Shown here: in pieces, positions 8,570 through 17,984 of the stretch
How the letters are laid out: each line of letters opens with the position of its first letter
Numbering within the stretch: position 1 is the stretch's first letter
Assembly: GCA_937775265.1 (NCBI GenBank)
Contig: CALKBV010000013.1
Location: 1 to 64,000 of the forward strand
From: an uncultured Pseudomonadales bacterium
Lineage (GTDB): Bacteria > Pseudomonadota > Gammaproteobacteria > Pseudomonadales > Azotimanducaceae
Reading direction: 5' to 3'
Length of the DNA: 64,000 nucleotides
The notes under the pieces: generated by a model
The model's input: the letters and a program-made list of their open reading frames with translations, nothing else
Database searches by the model: none
What the model was told of the DNA's origin: nothing
Translations under genes and position numbers: made by a program

Positions 8570-9446
8570 GAATAGTGCCCAGCTCACCAATAAAAAGGCT
8601 GGTTAGCCTTGTGAGCCAGTTAGGCATCTCGCGGTCGGGAATTCTACGATCCGGGTAGGCGTCGATCAGTAGCGCAGCGATGTCCCTGAACCATAGAAAA
8701 CCATTCGCCGCGATCAGGCGCTGGCCGATCGCGTCAGGATTCTCCAGAGCCAGGCGGTGCAGGCCGGCGACATCCCTGACATCGACGATTTCAAACCCGA
8801 ACCGGGGTAACAGTGGCACTTCGCGCCGCAGTAACTTAACTAACGCATCGAGTGAGCTGCCGTAATCGTTTTCCAACGAGGGGCCAAGAACCATGGCGGG
8901 GTGAATAGTAGACAGGGAAATACCCTGCGATTGACAGAAGTCCCAGGCGCACCGTTCGGCGACTGTTTTGCTGATCGCATAAGGGATCATGTCAGGGTCG
9001 CTGGGATCGCTCCAATCTTCTCCTGTGTAAACCCGGTCCTCTGATATGCCGCCCAAGATTGCAGTGACCGAAGACGTCAGCACGACTCGATTGATGCCCT
9101 GTGAAGCGGCGGCTTCCAGCACATTCAATGTGCCCTGCCGCGCAGGCTCAATGACGTCATCTGGGTTTTTTGGCTGGATGGTCGGAACCGGTGACGCGAC
9201 ATGAAAAATGGCATCGCAGCCCTCAACCGCGGCCGACCAGCTGTCCGGTTCAGTCAGGCTTGCCGCCACCCAATCAAGCTGGCTGGTATCTGCGCCATAG
9301 GTGCTTAGGGTTTTCTCCAGCGCGCCAGTTCGACCAAGGTCCCTGACGGACCCTCTAACCCGGTAACCGTGGTTTAATAAATCCAGCACGCAGTGACAGC
9401 CGATGAACCCGGATGCGCCGGTGACAAGTATGGTCGTTGCTGGCAT
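8442..9446 (-). CDS. NAD(P)-dependent extended SDR, dihydroflavonol-reductase-like
   Basis: Protein of 334 residues with the extended SDR fold. The nucleotide-binding TGASGFIG motif lies near residue 9, the HVASP strand follows the acidic loop, a TSS segment carries the catalytic Ser, and YAISK supplies the catalytic Tyr and Lys (about residues 156-160). It closely resembles NAD-dependent epimerase/aldehyde or ketone reductases annotated as dihydroflavonol-4-reductase. The exact substrate cannot be read from sequence. It is transcribed away from the oligopeptidase gene; the 98-base gap between them must hold both promoters. Confidence 0.85.
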   Translation of the reverse strand: MPATTILVTGASGFIGCHCVLDLLNHGYRVRGSVRDLGRTGALEKTLSTYGADTSQLDWVAASLTEPDSWSAAVEGCDAIFHVASPVPTIQPKNPDDVIEPARQGTLNVLEAAASQGINRVVLTSSVTAILGGISEDRVYTGEDWSDPSDPDMIPYAISKTVAERCAWDFCQSQGISLSTIHPAMVLGPSLENDYGSSLDALVKLLRREVPLLPRFGFEIVDVRDVAGLHRLALENPDAIGQRLIAANGFLWFRDIAALLIDAYPDRRIPDREMPNWLTRLTSLFIGELGTILKDLDVAAQLDNSPAKHLGWQPRTPQDAILSGAKSLIDLGIV

Positions 9447-9544
9447 GTAAAGACCTGGAGTGGCTGATTACGTTCAGCATCATAAGCACAGCCCCGGGGT
9501 AAAGGTAGTGTTAGGATGCTGATCATTCTCGTTGGAGCACAAAA

Positions 9545-11550
9545 ATGGCCAATCCTTTCTTTGAACCTCTACCGGAAAACGGGGTGCCCGAGTTCGACCA
9601 AATCTTGAGTCACCATTACGAAGCGGCCTTTGAACGTGGTTTTGAGGAGCAAAACCAGGAGATTCAGGCCATTACCGGTAACCGTGAAGCACCAACGTTC
9701 CTAATACGATAGAGGCGATGGAGCGTTCGGGCGGTCTTCTGGAGCGGGTTGGCAATGTTTTCTGGAACCTGACCTCGTCTGACACCAGCGATGAATTACA
9801 GGCGCTGGAATTGACGTTAAGCCCCCGGGTGGCCGCCCACAACAGTCAAATCTATTCCGACCCGGCGCTGTTTAAGCGAGTGCAGGCGATCACGGAGAGT
9901 GATCAGGCGCTGGACCCGGAAGCATTGCAGTTGCTAAAAGAGATTCACCAGTCATTCGTGCGCGCCGGTGCGCACCTGTCTGAATCAGCGCGTGAGCGCG
10001 TCAATGAAATCACTGAGTCGCTGGCCGGTTTGACCACGCAGTTCGGGCAGAACGTCCTGCAGGACGTTAACGAATTTGAGCTGATGGTGGGCGGGGGAGA
10101 AGATATCTCCGGCTTGCCTGACTCTGTGCTGAATGCCGCGAAGTCAGAAGCGGAGTCCCGCGGCAAGTCCGGACAATATGTGTTTACGATTTCCAGGTCA
10201 TCGATCACACCGTTTCTGCAATATGCCGACAGCCGGGGCCTTCGGGAAAAGCTATACAAGGCCTATACAAACTGCGGCACGATGACGACAAACAATCATC
10301 CGGTGATTCAGGACATTATCGAACGCCGGGCCGAAAGAGCAAGGATCCTTGGCTTTGATAGCCACGCTGACTTCATGCTGGATGACAGAATGGCGAAGAC
10401 TCCCGAAGCCGTCAAAGGTCTGTTGGATCGCGTCTGGGCGCCGTGTCAGGAAAAGGTCGCCAAAGAAGCGCAGGACCTGCAATCAAGAATTCAGGATGAC
10501 GGCGGAAATTTTGAACTGCAACCCTGGGACTGGTGGTACTACACGGAAAAGATAAGGCAGGAACGTTTCGATCTGGATGAGGAAGCAGTAAAGCCTTATT
10601 TCAAACTGGAGAACGTCAGGGACGGTGCGTTTGAAGTGGCCCGTAAACTTTACGGCATCAAATTCGAGAAAATCGATGTGCCGGTCTATCACCCGGATGT
10701 GGTTGCGTACAAGGTGACTGATGCCGATGGTTCAAAAATTGGCATATTCCTGTTCGATTTTTTTATGCGCCCCTCCAAGCAGGGCGGGGCCTGGATGAGC
10801 GAGTTTCGTTCGCAATCCAACCTGGACGAACATGTGCATCCGGTGATTGTTAACTGTTGTAACTTCCCCAAATCTGATCCCTGTCTTCTTGGCATGGATG
10901 AAGTGCGAACGCTGTTCCACGAATTTGGTCATGGCTTGCATGGGCTGCTGAGCAAGGTGAGATACCCGAGGCTGTCAGGCACTAATGTGAAACAGGACTT
11001 TGTGGAACTGCCTTCCCAGATCATGGAGCACTGGGCGCTTGAACCAGCAGTTTTAAAATCCTATGCGATTCATCATAAAACCGGTGAGCCGATCTCGGAT
11101 GAACTGATTAAGAAACTGAAATCAGCGCAAACGTTCAACCAGGGGTTTGCCACCACAGAGTATCTGGCTGCCTGTTACCTGGACCTGGCGTGGCACCAGC
11201 AGGAAGGCAAGGCGCGGCAAGACGTCGATGGTTTTGAGCGCAAGGCCATGGATGACATTCATAAGATCAAGATGGTCGATCCGCGATATCGGTCAGCGTA
11301 CTTCAGGCATGTCTTTGAAGGTGAGCATTATTCGGCGGGCTATTACGTTTATATCTGGGCCGAGGTGCTTGATGCCGACGGTTTTGAAGCGTTCAGGGAA
11401 AAAGGTATATTTGATCAGGAGACGGCTCGATCGTTCAGGTCAAACATTCTGGAGAAGGGGGGTACTGTCCCACCTATGGAACTGTACCGAAAGTTTCGGG
11501 GACGTGAGCCAGACGTAGAGCCGTTACTTAAAAACCGCGGCCTTTTATAA
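9545..11550 (+). CDS. prlC: Oligopeptidase A-like M3 metallopeptidase, frameshifted
   Basis: M3-family zinc oligopeptidase. It degrades peptides in the cytoplasm, signal peptides among them. The ATG at 9545 starts a 55-residue piece (FFEPLPENGVPEFDQI) that ends at TAG 9710. The remaining 610 residues follow in another frame from 9718, with the zinc motif HEFGHGLHG near base 10918 and the C-terminal FRGREPDVEPLL. Restoring one C in the CC at 9700-9701 gives a continuous protein of about 668 residues, close to the ~680 of E. coli PrlC. As given, only the large second part could be made, lacking part of the N-terminal helical domain. A sequencing error is the simplest explanation. Confidence 0.88.
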
Positions 11551-11595
11551 AGACGAATAAATAAAGACAATCCTATAAACAAAGAGAGAAAGTCT

Positions 11596-12045
11596 ATGCC
11601 AGATTTACCTGCAAACATGCCTGACTGGATCAGCCAGCATATCGAACTGTACCTGAGTGATCCCGAAGCCGCCCACCTGTGGGATTCATCCTCGCTTGGA
11701 GGCCCAGGCATATTGCCAACATTGCTGTTGACGATGAAGGGCCGGAAATCGGGCGAGCAAAAGATGTTGCCGTTGATTTACAAAAAAGTAGGCGATGCCT
11801 ATGTGATTATTGCGTCCAAGGGTGGTGCGCCCACTCACCCTGCCTGGTATCTCAATCTGCAGGCGGAGCCAGAGTGTGAAATCAATGTCGGTACCCTGGG
11901 TCTTGCTGTTACGGCCAGGGATGCAGCCGGAGATGAGCGCCACGCGCTTTGGGATCAGTTAGCCGAAGTGTATCCGCCTTACAATGCTTACCAGCAAACG
12001 GCAGGCGACAGGGTCATTCCAGTGGTTGTGCTGGAACCGCGTTAA
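11596..12045 (+). CDS. Deazaflavin-dependent (Ddn-type) nitroreductase family protein
   Basis: Protein of 149 residues of the split-barrel family that includes mycobacterial F420-dependent Ddn. The family hallmarks are the LLLTMKGRKSGEQKMLPLIY segment near residue 41, then IIASKGGAPTHPAWYLNL near residue 66. It probably uses F420 or a flavin to reduce an unknown substrate. It follows the oligopeptidase by 45 bases with AGAGAGAAAG upstream of the ATG and may be cotranscribed. F420 use is not certain in proteobacteria; related members bind FMN or heme. Confidence 0.8.
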   Translation: MPDLPANMPDWISQHIELYLSDPEAAHLWDSSSLGGPGILPTLLLTMKGRKSGEQKMLPLIYKKVGDAYVIIASKGGAPTHPAWYLNLQAEPECEINVGTLGLAVTARDAAGDERHALWDQLAEVYPPYNAYQQTAGDRVIPVVVLEPR

Positions 12046-12132
12046 GGATATTCCAATGTGATGAATGGTTGCCCCAGTCATCTCGACGCGCTTAGTCCGC
12101 TAGACCGGGTGCAGTCATCCCGAGCATACCCA

Positions 12133-12236
12133 GTCATCTCGACCGGAACACGCAAAACGTGTGTAGTGGAGAGATCTATACTCGCAAGCATTGGGATTTC
12201 TCCGCTCCGTGGCTGCGCTACTGCGGTGTAAGTGAT
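12133..12236 (+). repeat. Dispersed hairpin element, copy A
   Basis: Starts with GTCATCTCGACCGG and shares with 19705-19809 the blocks GGAGAGATCT, CTCGC and GATTTCTCCGCTCCGTGGCT. The GAGAGATC and GGATTTCTC segments can pair into a stem. Two further partial ends (GTCATCTCGAC at 12077, GTCATCCCGAG at 12114) precede it. It lies between the convergent 3' ends of the nitroreductase and the Pro/Ala-rich protein gene. Confidence 0.75.
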
Positions 12237-12250
12237 GGGTGTTCACGATC

Positions 12251-13085
12251 TCAGATATCGAAGTTCGGTAACAGGTTGATCTTACTGGTATCAGGTGCAC
12301 CTGGTGGGAGCGGCGGGGGCGGTTCGTGTTCCAGTAACTCGGCGCCCGCCATGGCGAGTGTCATGCCGATGGTGCTAGGGTTTAAGAGTTCTTTTTCTTC
12401 CTGCAGTGTTTCCAGCACTGCGCCGGGTTCGTCCAGGCCAAAGTCAGGCACTTCTATGGGTGGGATGGCTTCATCTTCATGTTCGACGAGCGCTGTGCCG
12501 TCATTGTCTTTAATGCTGAACTCGGAAAGATCCAGTTCAACGACGACTTCCGCTGATGGTTCCGCCAGCGGGCGGTCATCATTTTCAGTGACCGAGAAAC
12601 TGCTCAGGTCAATTTCAGGGGTTACGGCCCTGGGAACAGGATCAAACAGGTCACCTTCATTTGGCGCGAGTGAAATGCCTGAAGTGTCTATGGCAGGTGC
12701 TTCTGGCTCAGACGGCGTTTCTGCCGCAAGCGCTGCGGCTGGTTTTGGAGGCGCGCGCTGGTTTTGAGGCCGCGGCTGGTTTTGGAGGCGCTGCGGCGGT
12801 TTTGAAGAGCTGCGGCTGGTTTTGGAGCCGCGGCGCAGCAGTGGCGCCAGCTTTAATGATTCTGATTTTGACATCGGCACCGACTTTCTTCAGGGCTTTG
12901 CCATATTTTGCGGCTTCGGCCCTGTCGGTGGTTTTTTTAAGGACGATTTGCTTGCCTGAAAACAGGGCAGAAGTTTTCTTTGCGTCTGTTTTTAACAGTT
13001 TTGCCAGCTGCGCCTTAACGGTGTCCGCTGCAAACCCTTCAACGATTCCACCATTGAAAACAATGGCATAAGTTTCGCCGCTCAT
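12251..13085 (-). CDS. Hypothetical protein with N-terminal L/F-rich basic domain and Pro/Ala repeat linker, frameshifted
   Basis: One gene of about 277 residues read in two frames. Frame one starts at ATG 13085 and gives an ~80-residue domain (YAIVFNGGIVEGF; VKAQLAKLLKTDAKKTSALF; a SGKQIVLKK segment), a small module seen at the N terminus of many gammaproteobacterial hypothetical proteins. It then enters a repeated APKPAA-like linker. Frame two continues into an acidic tail with three related SSFSV/SEFSI motifs and ends DTSKINLLPNFDI. One extra base in GCGCGCG at about 12751-12758 separates the frames. The linker is built from four to five imperfect ~20-base DNA repeats, which are slippage-prone. 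Function unknown. Confidence 0.65.
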
Positions 13086-13166
13086 CCGAGCACCTGCGCC
13101 TGAGAAGTCCTTCCATGGTAATCGAATCCCCGGTGATGTGCAGCCAGTCTGTGGTGATCCCTTTTC

Positions 13167-14252
13167 TTATAATGAAATCGCAAACGACTGATCCGGCGCT
13201 GCGCCGTGCAATACTTCCTGGTAGGTTTCCTGCATCTGATCTGCGCCTTTGCGTTCGTTAATCGTCACCCAGCCGTCAACCGAATCAAGAAACTCGGTCC
13301 ACGCGTTCTGCATTTCTGCCTGCAGTTTTTCGGGGCCCCATTCCTTGTGCCTTTTCTGGATCTGCGTAGGTGCAAAAAACATGGTTGGTTTAGCGCCGGG
13401 CAGGCTTGACGGTTCAGCGCCGTCGCGCGAATCCCAGTGTGTAATACCGACACCGCAACTGCAGGTCACGTTGTCGCCAAAATGGTGGTGAACGCTTTCC
13501 AGCACCTTTCGGTTTCCTGCCATGTCGACATAAGCAATATTAGACGAGACATCCATCGTCTCGACCGTGTCGTAGGTGACGACCTCATCATAGAGTCCCA
13601 TGCTTTCCACAAAGGCTTTGTTGCCGCTAGAAGTCAGCCCGACTACATGGCGCTCGCGGTTCCGTTTAAGCAGGAATGCCAGGCTGAAGGAAGTCTTGCT
13701 TGAAGCGCTGGATAGTATAATTTTGTCGGCGTTGAAAAAGTCATGATCAAACAGGTAGTCGTCCAGTACGAAGCCCGTAATAAAGAGCGGGTAATAAACC
13801 ATGCGGTGCGAATCGTACTGGCGATCAAAACCATTCGCTGCGGTCATGAGTGAATACTGGTTGTAAGTGGGGGGCAGAGCACCGCGGTGCTCTGCGCCAT
13901 CGGTAAATCCGCGAGCCGTTACGTGGGTTGGTTTCACCACCAGGTAGCTCGCCATGGGGTAGTAACCATAATACTCATCACCGGCCTTCAGATCGGTTTG
14001 ACCTGGATCGATGACCGTGCCGACACCCCAGACGGGAATGCGGCCGTAATCACCTTCAGCAGGGAAGAACTGCCAGTAACCGATAATGTCCCCAGCCACG
14101 CCGTACGTAATGTTGTTGGCCGTGAGTCCGAATCGTTTAACACTGATCACCGCCTCGCCATGGGCAAGTGTCAATTCGGCAGGTCCCGGCAGTTCGATGG
14201 TTCTGGTTTGTGTGAGGTCGGCTCGGATGACTTCAAGACAATAGTTGTTCAT
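13167..14252 (-). CDS. DUF2855 family protein (quinone oxidoreductase-like)
   Basis: Protein of 361 residues matching the DUF2855 family, a divergent relative of medium-chain dehydrogenases. It has a GroES-like N-terminal region (SVKRFGLTANNITYGV; WGVGTVIDPGQTDLKAGDEYYG), a central Rossmann-like part beginning IILSSASSKTSFSLAFLL and a C-terminal GWVTINERKGADQMQETYQE. No zinc ligands are evident. Substrate unknown. It reads convergently with the nitroreductase side and divergently from the GltS-like gene, separated by a 372-base gap. Confidence 0.8.
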   Translation of the reverse strand: MNNYCLEVIRADLTQTRTIELPGPAELTLAHGEAVISVKRFGLTANNITYGVAGDIIGYWQFFPAEGDYGRIPVWGVGTVIDPGQTDLKAGDEYYGYYPMASYLVVKPTHVTARGFTDGAEHRGALPPTYNQYSLMTAANGFDRQYDSHRMVYYPLFITGFVLDDYLFDHDFFNADKIILSSASSKTSFSLAFLLKRNRERHVVGLTSSGNKAFVESMGLYDEVVTYDTVETMDVSSNIAYVDMAGNRKVLESVHHHFGDNVTCSCGVGITHWDSRDGAEPSSLPGAKPTMFFAPTQIQKRHKEWGPEKLQAEMQNAWTEFLDSVDGWVTINERKGADQMQETYQEVLHGAAPDQSFAISL

Positions 14253-14624
14253 AGGAATCTAATCTCATGGGGTCGCAGTAAAGTGCCAGAGTAAAACATT
14301 CCCCAAGCGGATCGTCACTATTTTACTCGCTACCCAGACACGATACTCTGATCCCCTGCTGCGCGACCCTACGATCCGCCAACCGCTAGTGGCGGTTATT
14401 TAGATATTCCCAGCAGATATTTCTGGTTGATTCGAATCCAGTTTTCAATAGTGTCATGGAGAACATTATTAAATACCTAAGGGATCATCTGGGTGTCGTT
14501 GGGGTCGCTGTGCTGACGGTTTTAATTCTCCTGCCATTCGTCCCATAACAGGTTACACTATTAGCTTGTGCAGTGATCCCAGTGAACTTGATCTCTATCG
14601 GTAACATCCCAACAAGCTCAAAAA
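14253..14624. other. 372-base divergent intergenic region
   Basis: Lies between the starts of the DUF2855 gene (minus) and the GltS-like gene (plus), so it must carry both promoters. I saw no clear consensus promoter, terminator or structured RNA. It contains one candidate 30-codon open frame (14456-14548). Confidence 0.6.
14456..14548 (+). CDS. Candidate 30-residue single-membrane-segment small protein
   Basis: Open frame of 30 codons with ATG and TAA, giving a charged N terminus (KYLRDH) followed by a hydrophobic stretch from about residue 13 to 29 that could span the membrane. No convincing ribosome site precedes it. Small membrane proteins of this size exist in gammaproteobacteria, but chance open frames of 30 codons are common, so this is only a candidate. 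Confidence 0.22.
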   Translation: MENIIKYLRDHLGVVGVAVLTVLILLPFVP

Positions 14625-15983
14625 ATGGTTGATTCCTTCTCCGGCGTCCTGGCCTTTGCTTTTATGGTCTCCATGATTCTTGTGGGCACGGTATTACGTG
14701 CCCGTGTTCCATGGTTCCAGTTTGCGTTGATTCCAGCGAGTTTACTGGGCGGGTTAATTGGCTTCTTGCTGCTCAGTTCGGGCTACGCCTTTGGATATAC
14801 CAGCCAGGACTTTGTCCCCTTTGCTTTCCATTTTTTCACCCTCAGCTTTATGTCGCTGGTACTAACCGGCAAGGAAGCGAGCGCCGACAACCAATCTATT
14901 CAGCCGGGCGGTAGTTGGCTCGCTATTGGCTGGACGATGAGCCTGGTGTTGCAGGCGCTGGTTGGGTTGTCTGTGGTAGTGACATACAACCTGGTGACCG
15001 GGGGCGAGTTGTCTCATTATCTTGGCATTCTGGTGACCCATGGCTTTACCCAGGGTCCAGGGCAGGCGATGGCGATGGGATCAATTTGGGAATCCGAATT
15101 CGGTGTTAGTTCTGCGGTTAACTTTGGATTGATCTATGCCTCTATGGGGTTTGTGGTTTCTTTTGTGATTGGTGTCCCTGCGGCCCGTTACGCGATTAGA
15201 CATGGCTTAAACCAGAACACCGCGGCTCGTCTAACAGAGGAGTTTCTGAGTGGCGTTCACAATGAGTCGGGGCGGCCGGAGGCAGGCAGGCAGGTGACTC
15301 ATTCAGCCAATGTAGACTCCCTGGTATTCCATCTGAGTATTCTGGGAGTCGCGTACCTGGTGACGAATGAATATCTGATATTGATGCAATCGCTTCTTGA
15401 TGGTGCAACCTTATTGGGAGTGCCGATGGTTTTGGTATTCAGTCACAACCTGTTTTTTGTTCATGGGCTCATGGTTTGCTTGATACTTCGGGCGGTCATC
15501 AACAGGCTTGGTTATGGGCACTGCATTGATAATGAAACCCAGAAAAGAATTACCGGCTCGTCCGTTGACCTCATGATGGTGGGTACCGTGATGAGCATCC
15601 AGTTTGCGCTGCTGGCCAATTACCTGTTACCGATACTGGCCGTTTGCCTGGCTGCCGCGGCTACCACAGCATTAATGTGTTTCCTGTTTGGGCGAATGCT
15701 TAACACCCTTCCAGTAGAACGGGCGATTACCTTGTTCGGTTGTTGCACGGGTTCAACCGGTAGCGGCTTGCTATTGCTCAGGATACTTGACCCTGATCTT
15801 TCAACGCCGGTTGCAAGGGAGCTCGCCTATTTTAATGTCGCGATTTTGTTTCTCAGCATGCACGTACTGATGTTTATGGCGCCAGTCCTGCCAAGCATTG
15901 GCCTGGGTGTTGTATGCGCGGTCTATGGGGCCACCTTTGCCGTCGGCGGCGGGCTTTTGTGGTTCCTCTCACCCCGTACCTGA
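14625..15983 (+). CDS. GltS-like sodium:glutamate symporter family protein
   Basis: Polytopic membrane protein of 452 residues with about 11-12 hydrophobic segments and an internal repeat pattern. LVTHGFTQGPGQAMAMG near residue 138 and FGCCTGSTGSGLLLLRI near residue 374 correspond to the two re-entrant substrate/ion loops of GltS. A hydrophilic loop lies at about residues 195-226. Likely imports an acidic amino acid or related carboxylate with sodium; it is longer and divergent from E. coli GltS (~400 residues), so the substrate is uncertain. Its 3' end overlaps the convergent coaE by 15 bases. Confidence 0.72.
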   Translation: MVDSFSGVLAFAFMVSMILVGTVLRARVPWFQFALIPASLLGGLIGFLLLSSGYAFGYTSQDFVPFAFHFFTLSFMSLVLTGKEASADNQSIQPGGSWLAIGWTMSLVLQALVGLSVVVTYNLVTGGELSHYLGILVTHGFTQGPGQAMAMGSIWESEFGVSSAVNFGLIYASMGFVVSFVIGVPAARYAIRHGLNQNTAARLTEEFLSGVHNESGRPEAGRQVTHSANVDSLVFHLSILGVAYLVTNEYLILMQSLLDGATLLGVPMVLVFSHNLFFVHGLMVCLILRAVINRLGYGHCIDNETQKRITGSSVDLMMVGTVMSIQFALLANYLLPILAVCLAAAATTALMCFLFGRMLNTLPVERAITLFGCCTGSTGSGLLLLRILDPDLSTPVARELAYFNVAILFLSMHVLMFMAPVLPSIGLGVVCAVYGATFAVGGGLLWFLSPRT

Positions 15984-16580
15984 TGTCCCTGTGCTTTCGG
16001 CGAAGGCGCTGTCAATTTGCTCCAGCATAGTGGTCACGCTGCCGTCATTGGTAACGACAATGTCTGCTCGTGAAGTCCGAACTTCATTGGAAAGTTGAGA
16101 GTCCAGCCGACGTTCAACCGCATCCCGCGGGGCATTGTCTCGCGCCATTGATCGCGAGATAGCCGTCTCTCGGTCAACGGTAAGCACCCATATCTCTTCC
16201 CCAATATCTTCCCAGCCCGCTTCAAACAGTACCGCCGCTTCAAGTACGACAATCGCATCCGGTTTGCGGTCTGCAATGGCAGCAAGTTCCAGTTCTGCGA
16301 GTCGACGAATTTCCGGCCAGACAATGTCCGTTAGTTTTCTTAATTCCTCGGGTTTACCGAATACTTTACCGCCAAGCACTTTTCGATCGATCTGACCATC
16401 GTCACCGCGAACTTCTTCGCCGAAGGTAGAGATGACTCCATCGAATGCCGCAGTTCCAGGGTTGTAAGCCTGGTGACCCAGGATGTCTGCATCAATAACA
16501 ACCGCGCCCTTGTCGGCAAGATGTTTCACCGCAGTGGATTTTCCAGAGGCTAGTCCTCCGGTCAGACAGATCACTTTCAA
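15969..16580 (-). CDS. coaE: Dephospho-CoA kinase
   Basis: Phosphorylates dephospho-CoA, the last step of coenzyme A synthesis. Protein of 203 residues with the P-loop TGGLASGKST near residue 6, the ADILGHQ lid segment, and RRLDSQLS near the C terminus. The frame is open upstream to 16622, but the TTG at 16580 (TTG AAA GTG) is chosen: it has AGGAG seven bases upstream and places the P-loop at the family position. Length fits the family (~200). It is the only CoaE in the window and no pilin genes lie nearby, unlike many gammaproteobacteria where it follows pilD. Confidence 0.93.
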   Translation of the reverse strand: MKVICLTGGLASGKSTAVKHLADKGAVVIDADILGHQAYNPGTAAFDGVISTFGEEVRGDDGQIDRKVLGGKVFGKPEELRKLTDIVWPEIRRLAELELAAIADRKPDAIVVLEAAVLFEAGWEDIGEEIWVLTVDRETAISRSMARDNAPRDAVERRLDSQLSNEVRTSRADIVVTNDGSVTTMLEQIDSAFAESTGTSGTG

Positions 16581-16665
16581 TGGGTTTCTCCTAAAACAAA
16601 AGCCGTAATCTGCCACAACCAATCAGCGAACGCCATCCGGGTAATCTTATGATATAACTCCCCGC

Positions 16666-17982
16666 ATGTTTCAACAGCCACCAGCATTAGCGCAGTCGAA
16701 ATGGCTTCGGTTTACAACCCTCTGCTTACTCTATGTTTGTCAGGGATTGCCTATTGGTATTTTCCAGGTGGCACTACCCGCCTGGTTTGCCGCCGAAGGG
16801 CTCTCGGTGTCTGAAATTGGTGGATTTATCGCCATCGTTTTCCTGCCCTGGGGTTTTAAGTTACTGGCGGGTCCGGTCATGGACAGGTTCGCGTTCCCGG
16901 CCATGGGGCGACGCCGGCCCTGGATACTCCTGGCGCAAATAGGGATTGTTGGCAGTTTCATGCTGATCGCGGTGCTGTCGCCTGACCCCAAAGAAAGTTA
17001 CTCCCTGTTGGCGGCGCTTGGCTTCCTGGCTAACTCTTTTGGGGCGATTCAGGATGTTGCCGTTGACGGGATGGCGATCGATATTCTGGAAGAAAATGAG
17101 CGTGCCCAGGCGAATGCCTATATGTTTGGGGGACAGATAGGCGGGATAAGTATCTCCGGCGCTGTTGGTAGTGCGGCGCTGGTGAATTTTGGCCTGTCGA
17201 CAGCGGCAATCATTATGGCCATCGCGGTTCTTCTTATTATGTTGTTGCCGCTTTTTCTGAGGGAAAGACCCGGGGAGCGGCTGCTTCCCTGGTCGACCGG
17301 TGAAGCCTCTGCCGAAGCGCTGGCCAGTGTGAATGAATCCTGGCGAGATATTATTGTGACCCTTATGCGGGCACTTATTTTGCCAATGAGTCTTTTGTTG
17401 ATTTTCCTTGAAGGGTTACAACGCGCTGCCGCGGGGATCCTCGTATCAATCAACCCGGCGATCACTGTTCAGCAACTTGGGTGGGCGCAGACTGAATTCG
17501 CCAATTGGGTTGCGATTACCGGCATCATTGCGTCGGTGATTGGTGTTGTGTTTGGTGCGATGGTGGATCGCACCGGTCTGGTCAAAGTACTCTTTATGTT
17601 TATCCTGCTGAGAATGGTTGGGTTTGTGGTTTTTGCATATACCGAGGAATACTGGTCGAACGATGAGTATTTTAAGGTCATGGTGCTGGCTGAAGGTATC
17701 ATAAGCCAATTTGTCACCATGACGATGATCTCTCTGTTTATGCGATTGTGTTTGCCTCAAGTGGCAGCGACACAGTTTGCGGTTTATATGGCGTCAGCTA
17801 ACCTGACGCGTTCCTTGGGCAGTGGCGCGGTGGTACCACTAGGGAATTTGATGGACTATTCCCAAATGTTTCTGGTGATGGCTGGACTCCACGTGGTCTT
17901 TTTGTTGTTATTGCCACTGCTAAATTTTGAAAAACATGAGCGAGACAATGAAAAGTTGCTTGCCAGTCTGGAAAAGGTGTAA
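16666..17982 (+). CDS. AmpG-like MFS permease
   Basis: Major facilitator protein of 438 residues with 12 predicted membrane segments. The start SKWLRFTTLCLLYVCQGLP and the loop LAGPVMDRFAFPAMGRRRPW match the AmpG/PAT group, whose classical member imports anhydromuropeptides for cell-wall recycling. Related members in lipid-degrading marine bacteria may carry acyl or other substrates, and the gene directly precedes a thiolase-like/DUF35 pair (2-base gap), so a substrate linked to that module is possible. The assignment to the AmpG-like group is firm; the substrate is not. Confidence 0.8.
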   Translation: MFQQPPALAQSKWLRFTTLCLLYVCQGLPIGIFQVALPAWFAAEGLSVSEIGGFIAIVFLPWGFKLLAGPVMDRFAFPAMGRRRPWILLAQIGIVGSFMLIAVLSPDPKESYSLLAALGFLANSFGAIQDVAVDGMAIDILEENERAQANAYMFGGQIGGISISGAVGSAALVNFGLSTAAIIMAIAVLLIMLLPLFLRERPGERLLPWSTGEASAEALASVNESWRDIIVTLMRALILPMSLLLIFLEGLQRAAAGILVSINPAITVQQLGWAQTEFANWVAITGIIASVIGVVFGAMVDRTGLVKVLFMFILLRMVGFVVFAYTEEYWSNDEYFKVMVLAEGIISQFVTMTMISLFMRLCLPQVAATQFAVYMASANLTRSLGSGAVVPLGNLMDYSQMFLVMAGLHVVFLLLLPLLNFEKHERDNEKLLASLEKV

Positions 17983-17984
17983 CT

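Noticed and set aside
12159..12767. 202-codon plus-strand frame opposite the Pro/Ala-rich protein
   Set aside because: Ser/Gly-rich shadow of the acidic minus-strand coding region; the minus-strand gene has a start, a domain and a plausible tail.
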